A stretch of 64,000 bases of DNA, taken from the NCBI RefSeq assembly GCF_019352895.1, contig NZ_JAAAFX010000009.1, forward strand, positions 1,105,978 through 1,169,977. The letters run 5' to 3'. The position numbers were made by a program, and so were the translations under genes. Positions 27,124 to 36,390 of the stretch are shown in pieces. Numbering within the stretch: the stretch's first letter is position 1; every line of letters begins with the position of its first letter. Origin of the DNA: Variovorax boronicumulans (GTDB lineage Bacteria > Pseudomonadota > Gammaproteobacteria > Burkholderiales > Burkholderiaceae_C). The notes below the pieces were generated by a model, which worked only from the letters and a program-made list of their open reading frames with translations, was not told the DNA's origin and did no database searches.

Positions 27124-27845
27124 GGGGTTCCCGGGTTGCGGCGCGCGAGCAGCACGGCTTCGGCCAGTGCGAAATCCTCGGCGTAGGTGACTTTGAAATT
27201 CTGGGCGCTGGCGGCCACCAGCAGGGGCTCCAGGCCCAGCGCCTCGACCGCGCCGGCCTCGTCGGTGACGGCTTCGCCGCTCATGTCCAGCGCGTCGAGC
27301 AGGAGCCCGATGCGGAACATCTGCGGCGTCTGGGCGAGCCACTTGTCGCTGCGTGCCAGGGTGTCGGTGACGCGGCCTTCGGCCGAGGCGATCTTGAGCG
27401 TGTCTGCCAGCGGGTGCGCCAACAGGCCGCCGACCGGGTCGGGCTCGCAGGCGGCGATCAGGGCCTCGATCTGCGCCGGCGTGATCAGGCAGCGCGCCGC
27501 ATCGTGCACCAGCACCCAGTCCTGCAGGCCGGCACCGGCCTGGCACAGCGCCCGCAGGCCGGCCTGCACGGTCGCGGCGCGGGTCGGGCCGCCGACGCGC
27601 AGCAGCTGTTCGCCGTCGGCCGGGAAGCCGGGCAGTTGCGCGGCCACCTCGGCGTCGTCGGCCGCGACCACCAGCGCCAGCGTCGCGAAGCGGCCGGCCA
27701 GGGCGCGGAAGGCGGCCAGGGTGTGCGCCACCATCGGCCGGCCGGCGATGCGCCGGTACTGCTTGGGGCCGTCGCCGCCGGCGCGGCTGCCCGAGCCGGC
27801 GCAGGGAATGAGGACGTGGAGACGAGGAGTGCGGGGAACGGTCAT
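27120..27845 (-). CDS. ispD: 2-C-methyl-D-erythritol 4-phosphate cytidylyltransferase
   Basis: MEP-pathway enzyme that joins methylerythritol phosphate to CTP. The 241-aa protein shows the nucleotide-binding LIPCAGSGSRAGGDGPKQY, VHDAARCLITP and, near the end, the metal/substrate region KVTYAEDFALAEAVL. The usual order ispD-ispF is kept with a 4-base overlap. It is divergent from mfd across 124 bp. Confidence 0.96.
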   Translation of the reverse strand: MTVPRTPRLHVLIPCAGSGSRAGGDGPKQYRRIAGRPMVAHTLAAFRALAGRFATLALVVAADDAEVAAQLPGFPADGEQLLRVGGPTRAATVQAGLRALCQAGAGLQDWVLVHDAARCLITPAQIEALIAACEPDPVGGLLAHPLADTLKIASAEGRVTDTLARSDKWLAQTPQMFRIGLLLDALDMSGEAVTDEAGAVEALGLEPLLVAASAQNFKVTYAEDFALAEAVLLARRNPGTP

Positions 27846-27969
27846 GGAGAGCAGGACGCAGGGACGTTTGGAGAAGCGCCCAGCAGCAAAGAGGCCGCCA
27901 TTCTAGAATCGACCGTCTCACACCCCTCGCCCATCGGCGCGGGGTGTTCTGCATTTTCCGAAGCACTTC

Positions 27970-30900
27970 ATGGACCTTCCCGTTCTCACCGCCGGCAAGC
28001 GATTCACGCTGCCGCGCCCCCCGCTGTCGGCCGACGCGCTGCTGCTGGCCGAACTGGCCGAGCGCGAGAAGAAGGCCGGCCGTGCGACCGCGATCTTCAC
28101 CGCCGATGCCAACGACGCGCAGCGCCTCATCGACGAGATGGTGTTCTTCGCGCCCGGCCTGCGCTGCGCACTGTTCCCGGACTGGGAGACGCTGCCCTAC
28201 GACAGCTTCTCGCCCCACCAGGACCTGATCAGCGAGCGGCTGGCCACGCTGTGGCGCATCAGCCAGAAGGAGGCCGACGTCATCCTGGTGCCGGCCACCA
28301 CCGCGCTCTACCGGCTGGCGCCGCCGGCCTTCCTGGCGGGCTACACCTTCCACTTCAAGACCCGGCAGAAGCTGCAGGAATCGAAACTCAAGGCCCAGCT
28401 CACGCTGGCCGGCTACAGCCATGTGACGCAGGTGGTGAGCCCGGGCGAGTACGCGGTGCGCGGCGGGCTGATCGACCTGTTCCCGATGGGCTCGCTGGTG
28501 CCCTTCCGGGTCGACCTGTTCGATGACGAGATCGACTCGATTCGCACCTTCGACCCCGACACCCAGCGCAGCCTGTACCCGGTGCCCGAGGTGCGGCTGC
28601 TGCCGGGCCGCGAGTTCCCGATGGACGACGACGCGCGCGCGCGCTTTCGCAGCCGCTGGCGCGAACTGCTCGAGGGCGACCCGACCAAGAGCCGGATCTA
28701 CAAGGACATGGGCAACGGCGTCGCGACCGCCGGCATCGAGTACTACTTGCCGCTGTTCTTCGAGGAAACGGCGACGGTGTTCGACTACCTCGGCGGCGAG
28801 GCCACGGTGGTGCTGCACGGCGAACTCGAGCCGGCCTTCCAGCACTTCTGGCAGGACGCGGCCGAGCGCTACCGGCTGGTGCGCGGCGACCCCGAGCGGC
28901 CCGCGCTGCCGCCCGATGCGCTGTTCCTCAACGCCGAGCAGTTCTATGCGCGCGCCAAGCCGCATGCGCAGTTGGCCATTCGTGGTTCGGCCACCGAGGC
29001 GCCCTATGCCGAGTTCGACGTGCTGCCGCCTTTCGCGGTGGTGCGCGGCGCCGAGGACCCGCTGACCCGGCTCAAGGACTACATCCGCGCCACGCCCAGC
29101 CGGCTGCTGCTGATCGCCGAGAGCGACGGCCGGCGCGAGAGCCTGCTCGACTTCCTGCGCGCCAGCGGCGTGAGCCCGCCCGCCTTCGAGTCGCTGGCCG
29201 AATTCGAGGCCGATGGCGCGGAGAAGATCGGTATCGCCACCGCGGCGCTGGTCTCGGGTTTCGCCTGGCGCGAGCGCGGCATCGACTTCGTCACCGAGAC
29301 CGAGCTGTTCGCCGCCGCGCCGACCACGCGCCGGCGCAACAAGCGCCAGGAGCAGGTCAGCGACGTCGAGGCGCTGATCAAGGACCTGTCCGAGCTCAAG
29401 GTGGGCGACCCGGTGGTCCACACCGCGCACGGCATCGGCCGCTACCGCGGCCTGATCAACATGGACCTGGGCCAGGGCAAGGACGCCGAAGGCCAGCCGC
29501 TGCTGCAGGAGATGCTGCACCTGGAGTACGCCGACAAGGCCACGCTCTACGTGCCGGTGAGCCAGTTGCACCAGATCAGCCGCTACACCGGCGTCAGCGC
29601 CGACGAGGCGCCGCTGCACAAGCTGGGCTCGGGCCAGTGGGAAAAGGCCAAGCGCAAGGCCGCCGAACAGGTGCGCGACTCGGCCGCCGAACTGCTCAAC
29701 ATCTATGCGCGCCGCGCGGCGCGCCAGGGCCATGCCTTCCGCTACTCGGCCGCCGACTACGAGGTCTTCGCCAACGACTTCGGCTTCGACGAGACAGCCG
29801 ACCAGAAGGCCGCGATCCATGCCGTGATCCAGGACATGATCTCGCCGCAGCCGATGGACCGCCTGGTCTGCGGCGACGTGGGCTTCGGCAAGACCGAGGT
29901 CGCGCTGCGCGCCGCCTTCATCGCCATCACCGGTGGCAAGCAGGTGGCCTTCCTCGCGCCCACCACGCTGCTGGCCGAACAGCATTTCCAGACGCTGGTC
30001 GACCGCTTCAGCAAGTGGCCGGTGAAGGTGGCGGAGATGAGCCGCTTCCGCTCGGCCAAGGAGATCGGCACCGCGGCCAAGGGCCTGGCCGACGGCAGCG
30101 TCGACATCGTGGTCGGCACCCACAAGCTGCTCAGCGAATCGGTCAAGTTCAAGAACCTGGGCCTGCTGATCATCGACGAGGAGCACCGTTTCGGCGTGCG
30201 CCACAAGGAGGCGATGAAGGCCATGCGCGCCGAGGTCGACGTGCTCACGCTCACCGCCACGCCGATCCCGCGCACGCTGGGCATGGCGCTCGAGGGCCTG
30301 CGCGACCTGAGCGTGATCGCGACCGCGCCGCAGCGCCGGCTGGCGATCAAGACCTTCGTGCGCACCGAAGGCAACGGCGTGATCCGCGAGGCCGTGCTGC
30401 GCGAACTGAAGCGCGGCGGCCAGGTCTACTTCCTGCACAACGAGGTCGAGACCATCGAGAACCGGCGCCAGAAGCTTGAGGAGATCCTGCCCGAGGCCCG
30501 CATCGCCGTGGCCCACGGCCAGATGCCCGAGCGCGAGCTCGAGCGCGTGATGCGCGACTTCGTGGCGCAGCGCTACAACATCCTGCTGTGCTCGACCATC
30601 ATCGAGACCGGCATCGACGTGCCGACCGCCAACACCATCGTGATGAGCCGCGCCGACAAGTTCGGCCTGGCGCAGCTGCACCAGCTGCGCGGCCGCGTGG
30701 GCCGCTCGCACCACCAGGCCTATGCCTACCTGATGGTGCCGGACATCGAGGGACTGACCAAGCAGGCCTCGCAGCGGCTCGATGCGATCCAGCAGATGGA
30801 GGAACTGGGCTCGGGCTTCTACCTCGCGATGCACGACCTGGAGATCCGCGGCACCGGCGAGGTGCTGGGCGAGAGCCAGAGCGGCAACATGATGGAGATC

Positions 30901-31455
30901 GGCTTCCAGCTCTACAACGAGATGCTCAGCGAGGCGGTGCGCGCGCTCAAGGCCGGCGAGGAGCCCGACCTGCTGTCGCCGCTGCACGTCACGACCGAGA
31001 TCAACCTGCATGCGCCCGCGCTGCTGCCCGACGACTACTGCGGCGACGTGCACCTGCGGCTGTCCTTCTACAAGAAGCTCGCGACCGCGAAGACGCCCGA
31101 CCAGATCGATACGTTGCTCGAAGAGATCGTCGACCGTTTCGGCAAGCTGCCGCCGCAGGCGCAGACGCTGATCGACACCCACCGGCTGCGCGTGCTCGCG
31201 CGGCCCTACGGCGTGGTCAAGGTCGATGCCGCGCCCGGCGTGATCCACATCAGCTTCAAGAAGGACCCGCCCATCGATTCGATGGCGATCATCCACCTGA
31301 TCCAGAAGAACAAGCACATCAAGCTGGCCGGCAACGACAAGCTGCGCATCGAGCGCGAGCTCAAGGAACCCAAGGACCGGGCCCAGATGGTGCGCGACGT
31401 GCTGCGCAGCCTGGGGCAGCCGATCGTCAGGGAGAGTGCTGCATCGGTCATATAA
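27970..31455 (+). CDS. mfd: Transcription-repair coupling factor Mfd
   Basis: DNA translocase that removes stalled RNA polymerase from lesions and recruits UvrA. The 1161-aa protein has UvrB-like N-terminal domains, the RNA-polymerase interaction domain around VGDPVVHTAHGIGRYRGL, a Walker A GDVGFGKTEVA near residue 635, the DEEH box IIDEEHRFGVRHK near 735, and the TRG helicase motif QLHQLRGRVGRSHHQAYAYL. The C-terminal domain follows. Its TAA stop at 31453 lies inside the operator palindrome of the downstream toxin-antitoxin pair. Confidence 0.97.
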   Translation: MDLPVLTAGKRFTLPRPPLSADALLLAELAEREKKAGRATAIFTADANDAQRLIDEMVFFAPGLRCALFPDWETLPYDSFSPHQDLISERLATLWRISQKEADVILVPATTALYRLAPPAFLAGYTFHFKTRQKLQESKLKAQLTLAGYSHVTQVVSPGEYAVRGGLIDLFPMGSLVPFRVDLFDDEIDSIRTFDPDTQRSLYPVPEVRLLPGREFPMDDDARARFRSRWRELLEGDPTKSRIYKDMGNGVATAGIEYYLPLFFEETATVFDYLGGEATVVLHGELEPAFQHFWQDAAERYRLVRGDPERPALPPDALFLNAEQFYARAKPHAQLAIRGSATEAPYAEFDVLPPFAVVRGAEDPLTRLKDYIRATPSRLLLIAESDGRRESLLDFLRASGVSPPAFESLAEFEADGAEKIGIATAALVSGFAWRERGIDFVTETELFAAAPTTRRRNKRQEQVSDVEALIKDLSELKVGDPVVHTAHGIGRYRGLINMDLGQGKDAEGQPLLQEMLHLEYADKATLYVPVSQLHQISRYTGVSADEAPLHKLGSGQWEKAKRKAAEQVRDSAAELLNIYARRAARQGHAFRYSAADYEVFANDFGFDETADQKAAIHAVIQDMISPQPMDRLVCGDVGFGKTEVALRAAFIAITGGKQVAFLAPTTLLAEQHFQTLVDRFSKWPVKVAEMSRFRSAKEIGTAAKGLADGSVDIVVGTHKLLSESVKFKNLGLLIIDEEHRFGVRHKEAMKAMRAEVDVLTLTATPIPRTLGMALEGLRDLSVIATAPQRRLAIKTFVRTEGNGVIREAVLRELKRGGQVYFLHNEVETIENRRQKLEEILPEARIAVAHGQMPERELERVMRDFVAQRYNILLCSTIIETGIDVPTANTIVMSRADKFGLAQLHQLRGRVGRSHHQAYAYLMVPDIEGLTKQASQRLDAIQQMEELGSGFYLAMHDLEIRGTGEVLGESQSGNMMEIGFQLYNEMLSEAVRALKAGEEPDLLSPLHVTTEINLHAPALLPDDYCGDVHLRLSFYKKLATAKTPDQIDTLLEEIVDRFGKLPPQAQTLIDTHRLRVLARPYGVVKVDAAPGVIHISFKKDPPIDSMAIIHLIQKNKHIKLAGNDKLRIERELKEPKDRAQMVRDVLRSLGQPIVRESAASVI

Positions 31456-31473
31456 GTGCGCTGCACTTATAAT
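31451..31473 (+). promoter_or_regulatory. Promoter and palindromic operator of the vapBC-like pair
   Basis: A perfect 9-bp inverted repeat, TATAAGTGC/GCACTTATA with a GCT centre (31451-31471), overlaps a perfect TATAAT -10 box at 31468-31473. A weak -35 (CGGTCA, 31445-31450) is 17 bp upstream. Binding of the antitoxin to the palindrome would block the promoter, the usual autoregulation of ribbon-helix-helix antitoxins. The mfd stop codon lies inside it. Confidence 0.75.
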
Positions 31474-31505
31474 TGGCGATGTAATTTTTTCAGACGGAGG
31501 TCGCT

Positions 31506-31763
31506 GTGTCTCAAGTCACCATTTATCTGGAAGAAGACACGCTGGCGGCTGCCAAGGCGGCAGCCTCGCGTTCGCAGATGTCGCTGAGCAAGTGGTTCGC
31601 CCAGTTCGCCGAAGCCGAGAAGCAAAAGCCAAAGCAAAGCTGGAGCGAATTCTTCGCCGAGATCGATCGACTGCGCGCCGCGGGCCTCGACGATGGCTGG
31701 GACGAACTGCTCGACAACCGCCACGGTGATCTCGGCACCGATGCGCCAAGAGAGGCGTTTTGA
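31506..31763 (+). CDS. VapB-type antitoxin (ribbon-helix-helix)
   Basis: An 85-aa antitoxin expected to bind DNA with its N-terminus (VTIYLEEDTLAAAKAAASRSQMSLSKWF, a ribbon-helix-helix pattern) and to wrap the toxin with its acidic C-terminus. The start is GTG, supported by AGGAGGT six bases upstream. Its TGA overlaps the TTG start of the toxin gene (TTGA). Family naming is by pattern and partner; the exact antitoxin subfamily is not certain. Confidence 0.82.
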   Translation: MSQVTIYLEEDTLAAAKAAASRSQMSLSKWFAQFAEAEKQKPKQSWSEFFAEIDRLRAAGLDDGWDELLDNRHGDLGTDAPREAF

Positions 31764-32158
31764 AATACCTGCTCGACACCGACACGCTGATCTACGTCTA
31801 CAAGCGCGCCGGCCGCTGCCTGGAACGCCTGAGCCAGCACGCTGAAACGGACATCGCACTGAGCGCCGTCAACCTGTTCGAGCTGGAATTCGGTATGGCC
31901 AAATCCGCCAACCGGGCCCCGATGGATCGCTACGTGGCCGGCATCTGCAGCCGATTCACCGTGCTGGATTTCGATCGGGCAGCGGCCCGCCATGCCGGCG
32001 CGGTGCGCGCGCATCTGCAGGCGCAAGGCACGCCGATCGGCCCCTACGACCTTCAGGTGGCGGGTGTCGCACTCGCTCACGACCTGACCGTCGTCACCCG
32101 CAACGTTCGCGAGTTCTCTCGCATACCCCATCTTCGTGTCGAGAACTGGCACGACTGA
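31760..32158 (+). CDS. VapC-type PIN-domain toxin ribonuclease
   Basis: A 132-aa PIN-domain protein starting at TTG (KYLLDTDTLIYVYK). Acidic active-site residues visible are Asp6, Glu41 (in NLFELEFG) and Asp97 (in GPYDLQVAG), with the closing TRNVREF motif at 113-119. These are as expected of VapC, which cleaves tRNA or rRNA. Overlap with the antitoxin gene makes its translation coupled. It ends two bases before the serB start. Confidence 0.88.
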   Translation: MKYLLDTDTLIYVYKRAGRCLERLSQHAETDIALSAVNLFELEFGMAKSANRAPMDRYVAGICSRFTVLDFDRAAARHAGAVRAHLQAQGTPIGPYDLQVAGVALAHDLTVVTRNVREFSRIPHLRVENWHD

Positions 32159-32159
32159 C

Positions 32160-32873
32160 ATGACCCTTGCTCAATCCCCCTCCCCCGGCCTCGTCCTCCA
32201 GCGCGTCCCATCGACGCTGAAGCTGGCCGACTTCCGACTGATCGCCTTCGACATGGACTCGACGCTGATCAACATCGAATGCATCGACGAGATCGCCGAC
32301 GCGGTCGGCAAGAAGGCCGAGGTGGCGGCGATCACCGAAGCCACCATGCGCGGCGAGATCAAGGACTTCAAGGAAAGCCTGCGCCGCCGCGTGGCGCTGC
32401 TGCGGGGCGTGCCGGTCACGGCGCTGCAGCAGGTCTACGACGAACGACTGCGGCTCAATCCCGGGGCGGCGGAGCTCGTGGGCGCGTGCAAGACCGCGGG
32501 CCTCAAGGTGCTGCTGGTTTCGGGCGGTTTCACCTTCTTCGCCAACCGGGTGAAGGAGCGGCTGGGCATCGACTTCGCTCGCTCCAACCTGCTGGCCGAG
32601 GCCGACGGCCACCTCACGGGCGAGGTCGTGACGCAGAGCTGGGGCGACATCTGCGACGGCGCCGAGAAGCGCCGCACGCTGCTGGAGGTCGCCTCGCTGA
32701 TGGGCATCACGCCGCAGCAGTGCATCGCCGTGGGCGACGGTGCCAACGACCTGCCGATGATGGGCGAGGCCGGCCTGTCGGTGGCCTTCCACGCCAAGCC
32801 CAAGGTGCGCGAGCAGGCCATGGTCGCGATCAACGAAGGCGGCCTGGACCGCCTGCTCGAAGTGCTGCGCTGA
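32160..32873 (+). CDS. serB: Phosphoserine phosphatase SerB
   Basis: HAD-family enzyme for the last step of serine synthesis. The 237-aa protein has the nucleophile motif FDMDSTL (Asp31, Asp33), the substrate loop around ECIDEIADAVG, LLVSGGFTFFA and the metal motif VGDGANDLPMM. The ATG at 32160 starts one base after the vapC stop, so its ribosome site lies within vapC. It has no obvious promoter of its own and may be read from the toxin-antitoxin or mfd transcript. It converges on rhmD. Confidence 0.95.
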   Translation: MTLAQSPSPGLVLQRVPSTLKLADFRLIAFDMDSTLINIECIDEIADAVGKKAEVAAITEATMRGEIKDFKESLRRRVALLRGVPVTALQQVYDERLRLNPGAAELVGACKTAGLKVLLVSGGFTFFANRVKERLGIDFARSNLLAEADGHLTGEVVTQSWGDICDGAEKRRTLLEVASLMGITPQQCIAVGDGANDLPMMGEAGLSVAFHAKPKVREQAMVAINEGGLDRLLEVLR

Positions 32874-32881
32874 GCGGCAGC

Positions 32882-34069
32882 CTAGCGCGGATAGGGGCGG
32901 TGCAGCGCCACATCCGGGTTGAGGCGTACGCCGAAACCCGGCTTGTCCAGCGCCGAGGCCTTCATGCGGCCATTGACCGGCACCGGCTCGTCGAGCAGCT
33001 GCGGATGGAACATCGGCACCACCTGGTCGGCCTGCGGCGCCATCATCAGGAACTCGGCAAAGGGGCTGTTGTGCCGCGTGATCACGAAGTGGTAGCTGTA
33101 GACCGATGAGCCGTGCGGCACCACCAGCTTGCCGTGCGCATCGGCCAGGCTCGAGATCTTGAGCAGCTCGGTGATGCCGCCGCACCAGCCGACGTCGGGC
33201 TGGATGATGTCGCAGCACTGCATCTCGAGCAGCAGCCGGAAGCCCCAGCGCGTGGCCTCGTGCTCGCCGGTCGTGACCATCAGGCCGCGCGGCACGTTGC
33301 GGCGCAGTTCGGCATAGCCCCAGTAGTCGTCGGGCGGCAGCGCCTCCTCGATCCATTTCAGGCCGTGCTCGTTGCGCGCGGCCGTGGCCAGGCGCGTGGC
33401 GTATTCCAGGTCCAGGCTCATCCAGCAGTCGAGCATCAGCCAGAAGTCGTCGCCGACCTTGGCGCGCATGTCGCCGAGCATGTCGAGGTTCTTCTTCAAG
33501 CCCTCCTCGCGCTCGGCCGGCCCGTGGTGCAGTGGCATCTTGCCGCCGATGAAGCCCATCTGCTTGGCCAGGTCGGGCCGCGCGCCGGTCGCATAGAAAG
33601 TCAGCTCGTCGCGCACCGGGCCGCCCAGCAGCGCATGCACCGGCTCCTTGCGCACCTTGGCCAGCAGGTCCCACAGCGCAAGGTCGACGCCCGAGATGGT
33701 GTTGATCACGATGCCCTTGCGGCCGTAGAACAGCGTCGCGTTGTACATCTGGTCCCACATGCGCTCGATGTCGGTCACGGGCGAACCTTCGAGGAAGCGC
33801 GCCAGGTGCTTCTCGACGATCCAGCAGCCCAGGTCGCCGCCGGTCGTGACCGAGAAGCCCACCGTGCCGTCGCTGGCCTCGATCTCGACCACCAGCGTGC
33901 CCAGTACGTTGAGGCCGAAGCTCTGGCGGCTCTGGCGGTAGGCGGGGTACTTGCTCATCGGCGTGGCGATGTGGTCGTCGATCCAGTGGTCGGCGCCCTG
34001 GTCGTGGTAGTCGGCGCCGCCGCCGCGCACGGTGAAGGCGCGGACGTGACGGATGGTGGGCATGCTCAT
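32882..34069 (-). CDS. rhmD: L-rhamnonate dehydratase
   Basis: Enolase-superfamily enzyme that dehydrates L-rhamnonate to 2-keto-3-deoxy-L-rhamnonate. The 395-aa protein follows the E. coli RhmD pattern closely: GADHWIDDHIATPMSKY, SFGLNVLGTLVVEIEA, NTISGVDLALWDL and GFIGGKMPLHHGP. The metal ligands are in LMLDCWMS, WIEEALPP and TTGEHEAT. QPDVGWCGG and the catalytic His in VPHGSSVYSYH are present too. It is first in function, though last in order, in a minus-strand cluster with a sugar-acid transporter and an SDR. Confidence 0.93.
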   Translation of the reverse strand: MSMPTIRHVRAFTVRGGGADYHDQGADHWIDDHIATPMSKYPAYRQSRQSFGLNVLGTLVVEIEASDGTVGFSVTTGGDLGCWIVEKHLARFLEGSPVTDIERMWDQMYNATLFYGRKGIVINTISGVDLALWDLLAKVRKEPVHALLGGPVRDELTFYATGARPDLAKQMGFIGGKMPLHHGPAEREEGLKKNLDMLGDMRAKVGDDFWLMLDCWMSLDLEYATRLATAARNEHGLKWIEEALPPDDYWGYAELRRNVPRGLMVTTGEHEATRWGFRLLLEMQCCDIIQPDVGWCGGITELLKISSLADAHGKLVVPHGSSVYSYHFVITRHNSPFAEFLMMAPQADQVVPMFHPQLLDEPVPVNGRMKASALDKPGFGVRLNPDVALHRPYPR

Positions 34070-34102
34070 GGCGGGATTCCTTGTGTACGGGAGTGAGAGG
34101 GG

Positions 34103-35410
34103 TCAGTGCTGCGTGCGCAGCCCGGCGGTCGGCGAGCGCAGCATCAGGAAGAGCAGCGCGCCGATCAGCGTGGTGAAGGCCAGCAGGTTGAGCCCGGCGC
34201 TGGGCGAGGCGAAGGCCTGCTCGGCCCAGGTCTTGACGTTGGGCGCCACGAAGCCACCCAGCGCGCCCAGCGAATTGATCAGCGCGATGCCGCCGGCCGC
34301 GGCCGCGCCGCCCAGGTAGGCGGTGGGGAAGCTCCAGAACAGCGGCTGCACCGCGATGAAGCCCGCGGCCGCGAAGCACAGCGCGAACAGCGCCAGCACC
34401 GGCGAGGCCGCGTTGACCGACACCGCGATGCCGATGCCCGAGACGGCCAGCGTCACGAGCGCGATCAGCGCATGTTTGCCGCTGCGCTCGGCCAGGCGCG
34501 GGATGAACCAGGCCGCGGCCAGCGCGCAGACCCAGGGGATCGCGGTGACGAAGCCCACCTCGAGCCCGACCTTCTTGCCCAGCAGCGCCGCGACCTGCGT
34601 GGGCAGGTAGAACACCACGCCGTACACGCTGACCTGGATCAGGAAATAGATCACCGACAGGAACAGCACGCGGCCGTTGGTCAGCGCCTTCCACACCGTG
34701 CCCGGGCCGTGCGCGCTCTTGTGCTGCTCTTCGGCGTCGATCGCGTCCATCAGCACTTGGCGCTCGGGCGCCGACAGCCACTTCGCGTCGGCCGGCTTGT
34801 CGTCGAGGTACCAGTAGGCCCAGACGCCGACGATCGAGGCCATCACGCCCTCGACCAGGAACAGCCATTCCCAGCCCTTGAGACCCCACGCGCCGTCGAG
34901 TTCGAGCAGCAGGCCCGACAGCGGGCTGCCGAAGATGAAGGCCAGCGGCGCGCCGAAATAGAACATGCCCAGCACCCGGGTGCGCGAGGACGACGGGAAC
35001 CACTGCGTGAGGAAGTAGATGACGCCCGGGAAGAAGCCGGCCTCGGCCACGCCCAGCAGGAAGCGCAGCGTGTAGAACAGCATCTCGGTGTGCGCGAACA
35101 TCAGGCCGGCCGAGACCAGGCCCCAGGTCACCATGATCCTGCACATCCAGACGCGGGCACCCACGCGATGCATGATCAGGTTGCTCGGCACCTCGAACAG
35201 CGCATAGCCGATGAAGAAGATGCCGGCGCCGAAGGCGAACATCGCGTCGGACAGGCCGGTGTCGAGCTGGAAGGCCTTCTTCGCGAAACCGACGTTGGCG
35301 CGGTCCAGGAAGGCCAGCACGTACATCAGCAGAAGAAAGGGCACCAGGCGCCGGATCGCCTTGGCGACCACGCTGTCGAGGGCGGTCTGCGCCGCGGTGG
35401 GAAAGCTCAT
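34103..35410 (-). CDS. MFS transporter, probable L-rhamnonate/sugar-acid importer
   Basis: A 435-aa major facilitator of the anion:cation symporter group, with 12 predicted membrane segments and the typical start VPFLLLMYVLAFLDRANVGFA. It has RFLLGVAEAGFFPGVIYFL near segments 4-5. The ATG at 35410 (MSFPTAAQTA) follows GGAGACAAAC. Its position between rhmD and an SDR gene suggests uptake of L-rhamnonate, in the manner of E. coli RhmT. The substrate is inferred from context only. Confidence 0.87.
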   Translation of the reverse strand: MSFPTAAQTALDSVVAKAIRRLVPFLLLMYVLAFLDRANVGFAKKAFQLDTGLSDAMFAFGAGIFFIGYALFEVPSNLIMHRVGARVWMCRIMVTWGLVSAGLMFAHTEMLFYTLRFLLGVAEAGFFPGVIYFLTQWFPSSSRTRVLGMFYFGAPLAFIFGSPLSGLLLELDGAWGLKGWEWLFLVEGVMASIVGVWAYWYLDDKPADAKWLSAPERQVLMDAIDAEEQHKSAHGPGTVWKALTNGRVLFLSVIYFLIQVSVYGVVFYLPTQVAALLGKKVGLEVGFVTAIPWVCALAAAWFIPRLAERSGKHALIALVTLAVSGIGIAVSVNAASPVLALFALCFAAAGFIAVQPLFWSFPTAYLGGAAAAGGIALINSLGALGGFVAPNVKTWAEQAFASPSAGLNLLAFTTLIGALLFLMLRSPTAGLRTQH

Positions 35411-35545
35411 GTTTGTCTCCTGTGGTGGGTCTTCGGCGTGCCGGTGCCCGAGCGCCCACGGCAACGCAGGCGCCCTGTGAAAGGACGAGGTTTTCTTGAA
35501 AGAGGAACGAGAAACGACGCGACCCGCGGCCGCGCCGTCGCGTCG

Positions 35546-36301
35546 TCAGTAGGTCGCGCGGCCGCCCGAGGCGTCGAACACGCTGCCGGTGGTGAACGAG
35601 CATTCCTCGCTCGCCAGCCAGCCGATCACGGCGGAGATCTCGTCGACCGCGCCGAAGCGGCCCATCGGGATCTTCGACAGCATGAATTCGATGTGCTGCG
35701 GCGTCATCTGGTCGAAGATGGCGGTGCGCACCGCGGCCGGGGTCACGGCGTTGACCGTGATGTTCGACTTCGCCAGTTCCTTGCCCAGCGACTTGGTCAG
35801 GCCGATGACGCCGGCCTTGGAGGCGCTGTAGGCCGAGGCGTTGGGGTTGCCTTCCTTGCCCGCGACCGAGGCGATGTTGACGATGCGCCCGTACTTCCCG
35901 GCCAGCATGTACGGCACCACGGCGCGGTTGCAGTGGAACAGGCCGTTGAGGTTGACGTCCATCACCAGGCGCCATTGGTCGACCGGGTACTCGGCCAGCG
36001 GCACGTTGGGGCCGGTGATGCCGGCGCTCGCGACCAGCACGTCGATGCCGCCCAGCGCCGTGGCCGCCTGCGTCGCCGCGGCCTCGACCTGGGCCCAGTC
36101 GGCCACGTCGACCCGGATGCCGGAAGCCTTGGCGCCCAGCGCCGCCACGGCCGCATCGATGGCCGGCTGGCTGATGTCCCAGAGGCTGACGCTGCCGCCT
36201 TCCGCGACGAAGCGGGTGGCGAAGGTCAGGCCGATGCCGGCGGCGCCGCCGGTGATGACCGCGCGGCGGCCTTCGAAACGATTCGGGTAAACGGTGCGCA
36301 T
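35546..36301 (-). CDS. SDR oxidoreductase, likely 2-keto-3-deoxy-L-rhamnonate 4-dehydrogenase
   Basis: A 251-aa classical SDR with VITGGAAGIGLTFA, the catalytic SAYSASKAGVIGLTKSLG and TPAAVRTAIF. In some bacteria L-rhamnonate is metabolised by an oxidative route in which an SDR oxidises the 4-hydroxyl of 2-keto-3-deoxy-L-rhamnonate. The position of this gene at the head of the rhmD cluster, and the absence of an aldolase gene, support that role. It remains an inference. The final diketo-acid hydrolase is not in the window. Confidence 0.8.
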   Translation of the reverse strand: MRTVYPNRFEGRRAVITGGAAGIGLTFATRFVAEGGSVSLWDISQPAIDAAVAALGAKASGIRVDVADWAQVEAAATQAATALGGIDVLVASAGITGPNVPLAEYPVDQWRLVMDVNLNGLFHCNRAVVPYMLAGKYGRIVNIASVAGKEGNPNASAYSASKAGVIGLTKSLGKELAKSNITVNAVTPAAVRTAIFDQMTPQHIEFMLSKIPMGRFGAVDEISAVIGWLASEECSFTTGSVFDASGGRATY

Positions 36302-36390
36302 GTCTGGGTGTCTCCCATGTTGTGATGGCCGCACTGTAGGCCTCCCTCCCATCGCGTTCCAATCAATTTTTAAGCGCTACCATTTCCGAA

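Noticed and set aside
26623..31317. A very long open frame on the minus strand across mfd
   Set aside because: It is antisense to mfd, has the Arg/Gly/His/Gln-rich make-up of GC-rich shadow frames, and only its last part (26623-27123) is real ispF.
32094..36362. A 1422-codon minus-strand frame over serB, rhmD, MFS and SDR genes
   Set aside because: Different frame from the real genes rhmD, MFS and SDR, and antisense to serB; no domains.
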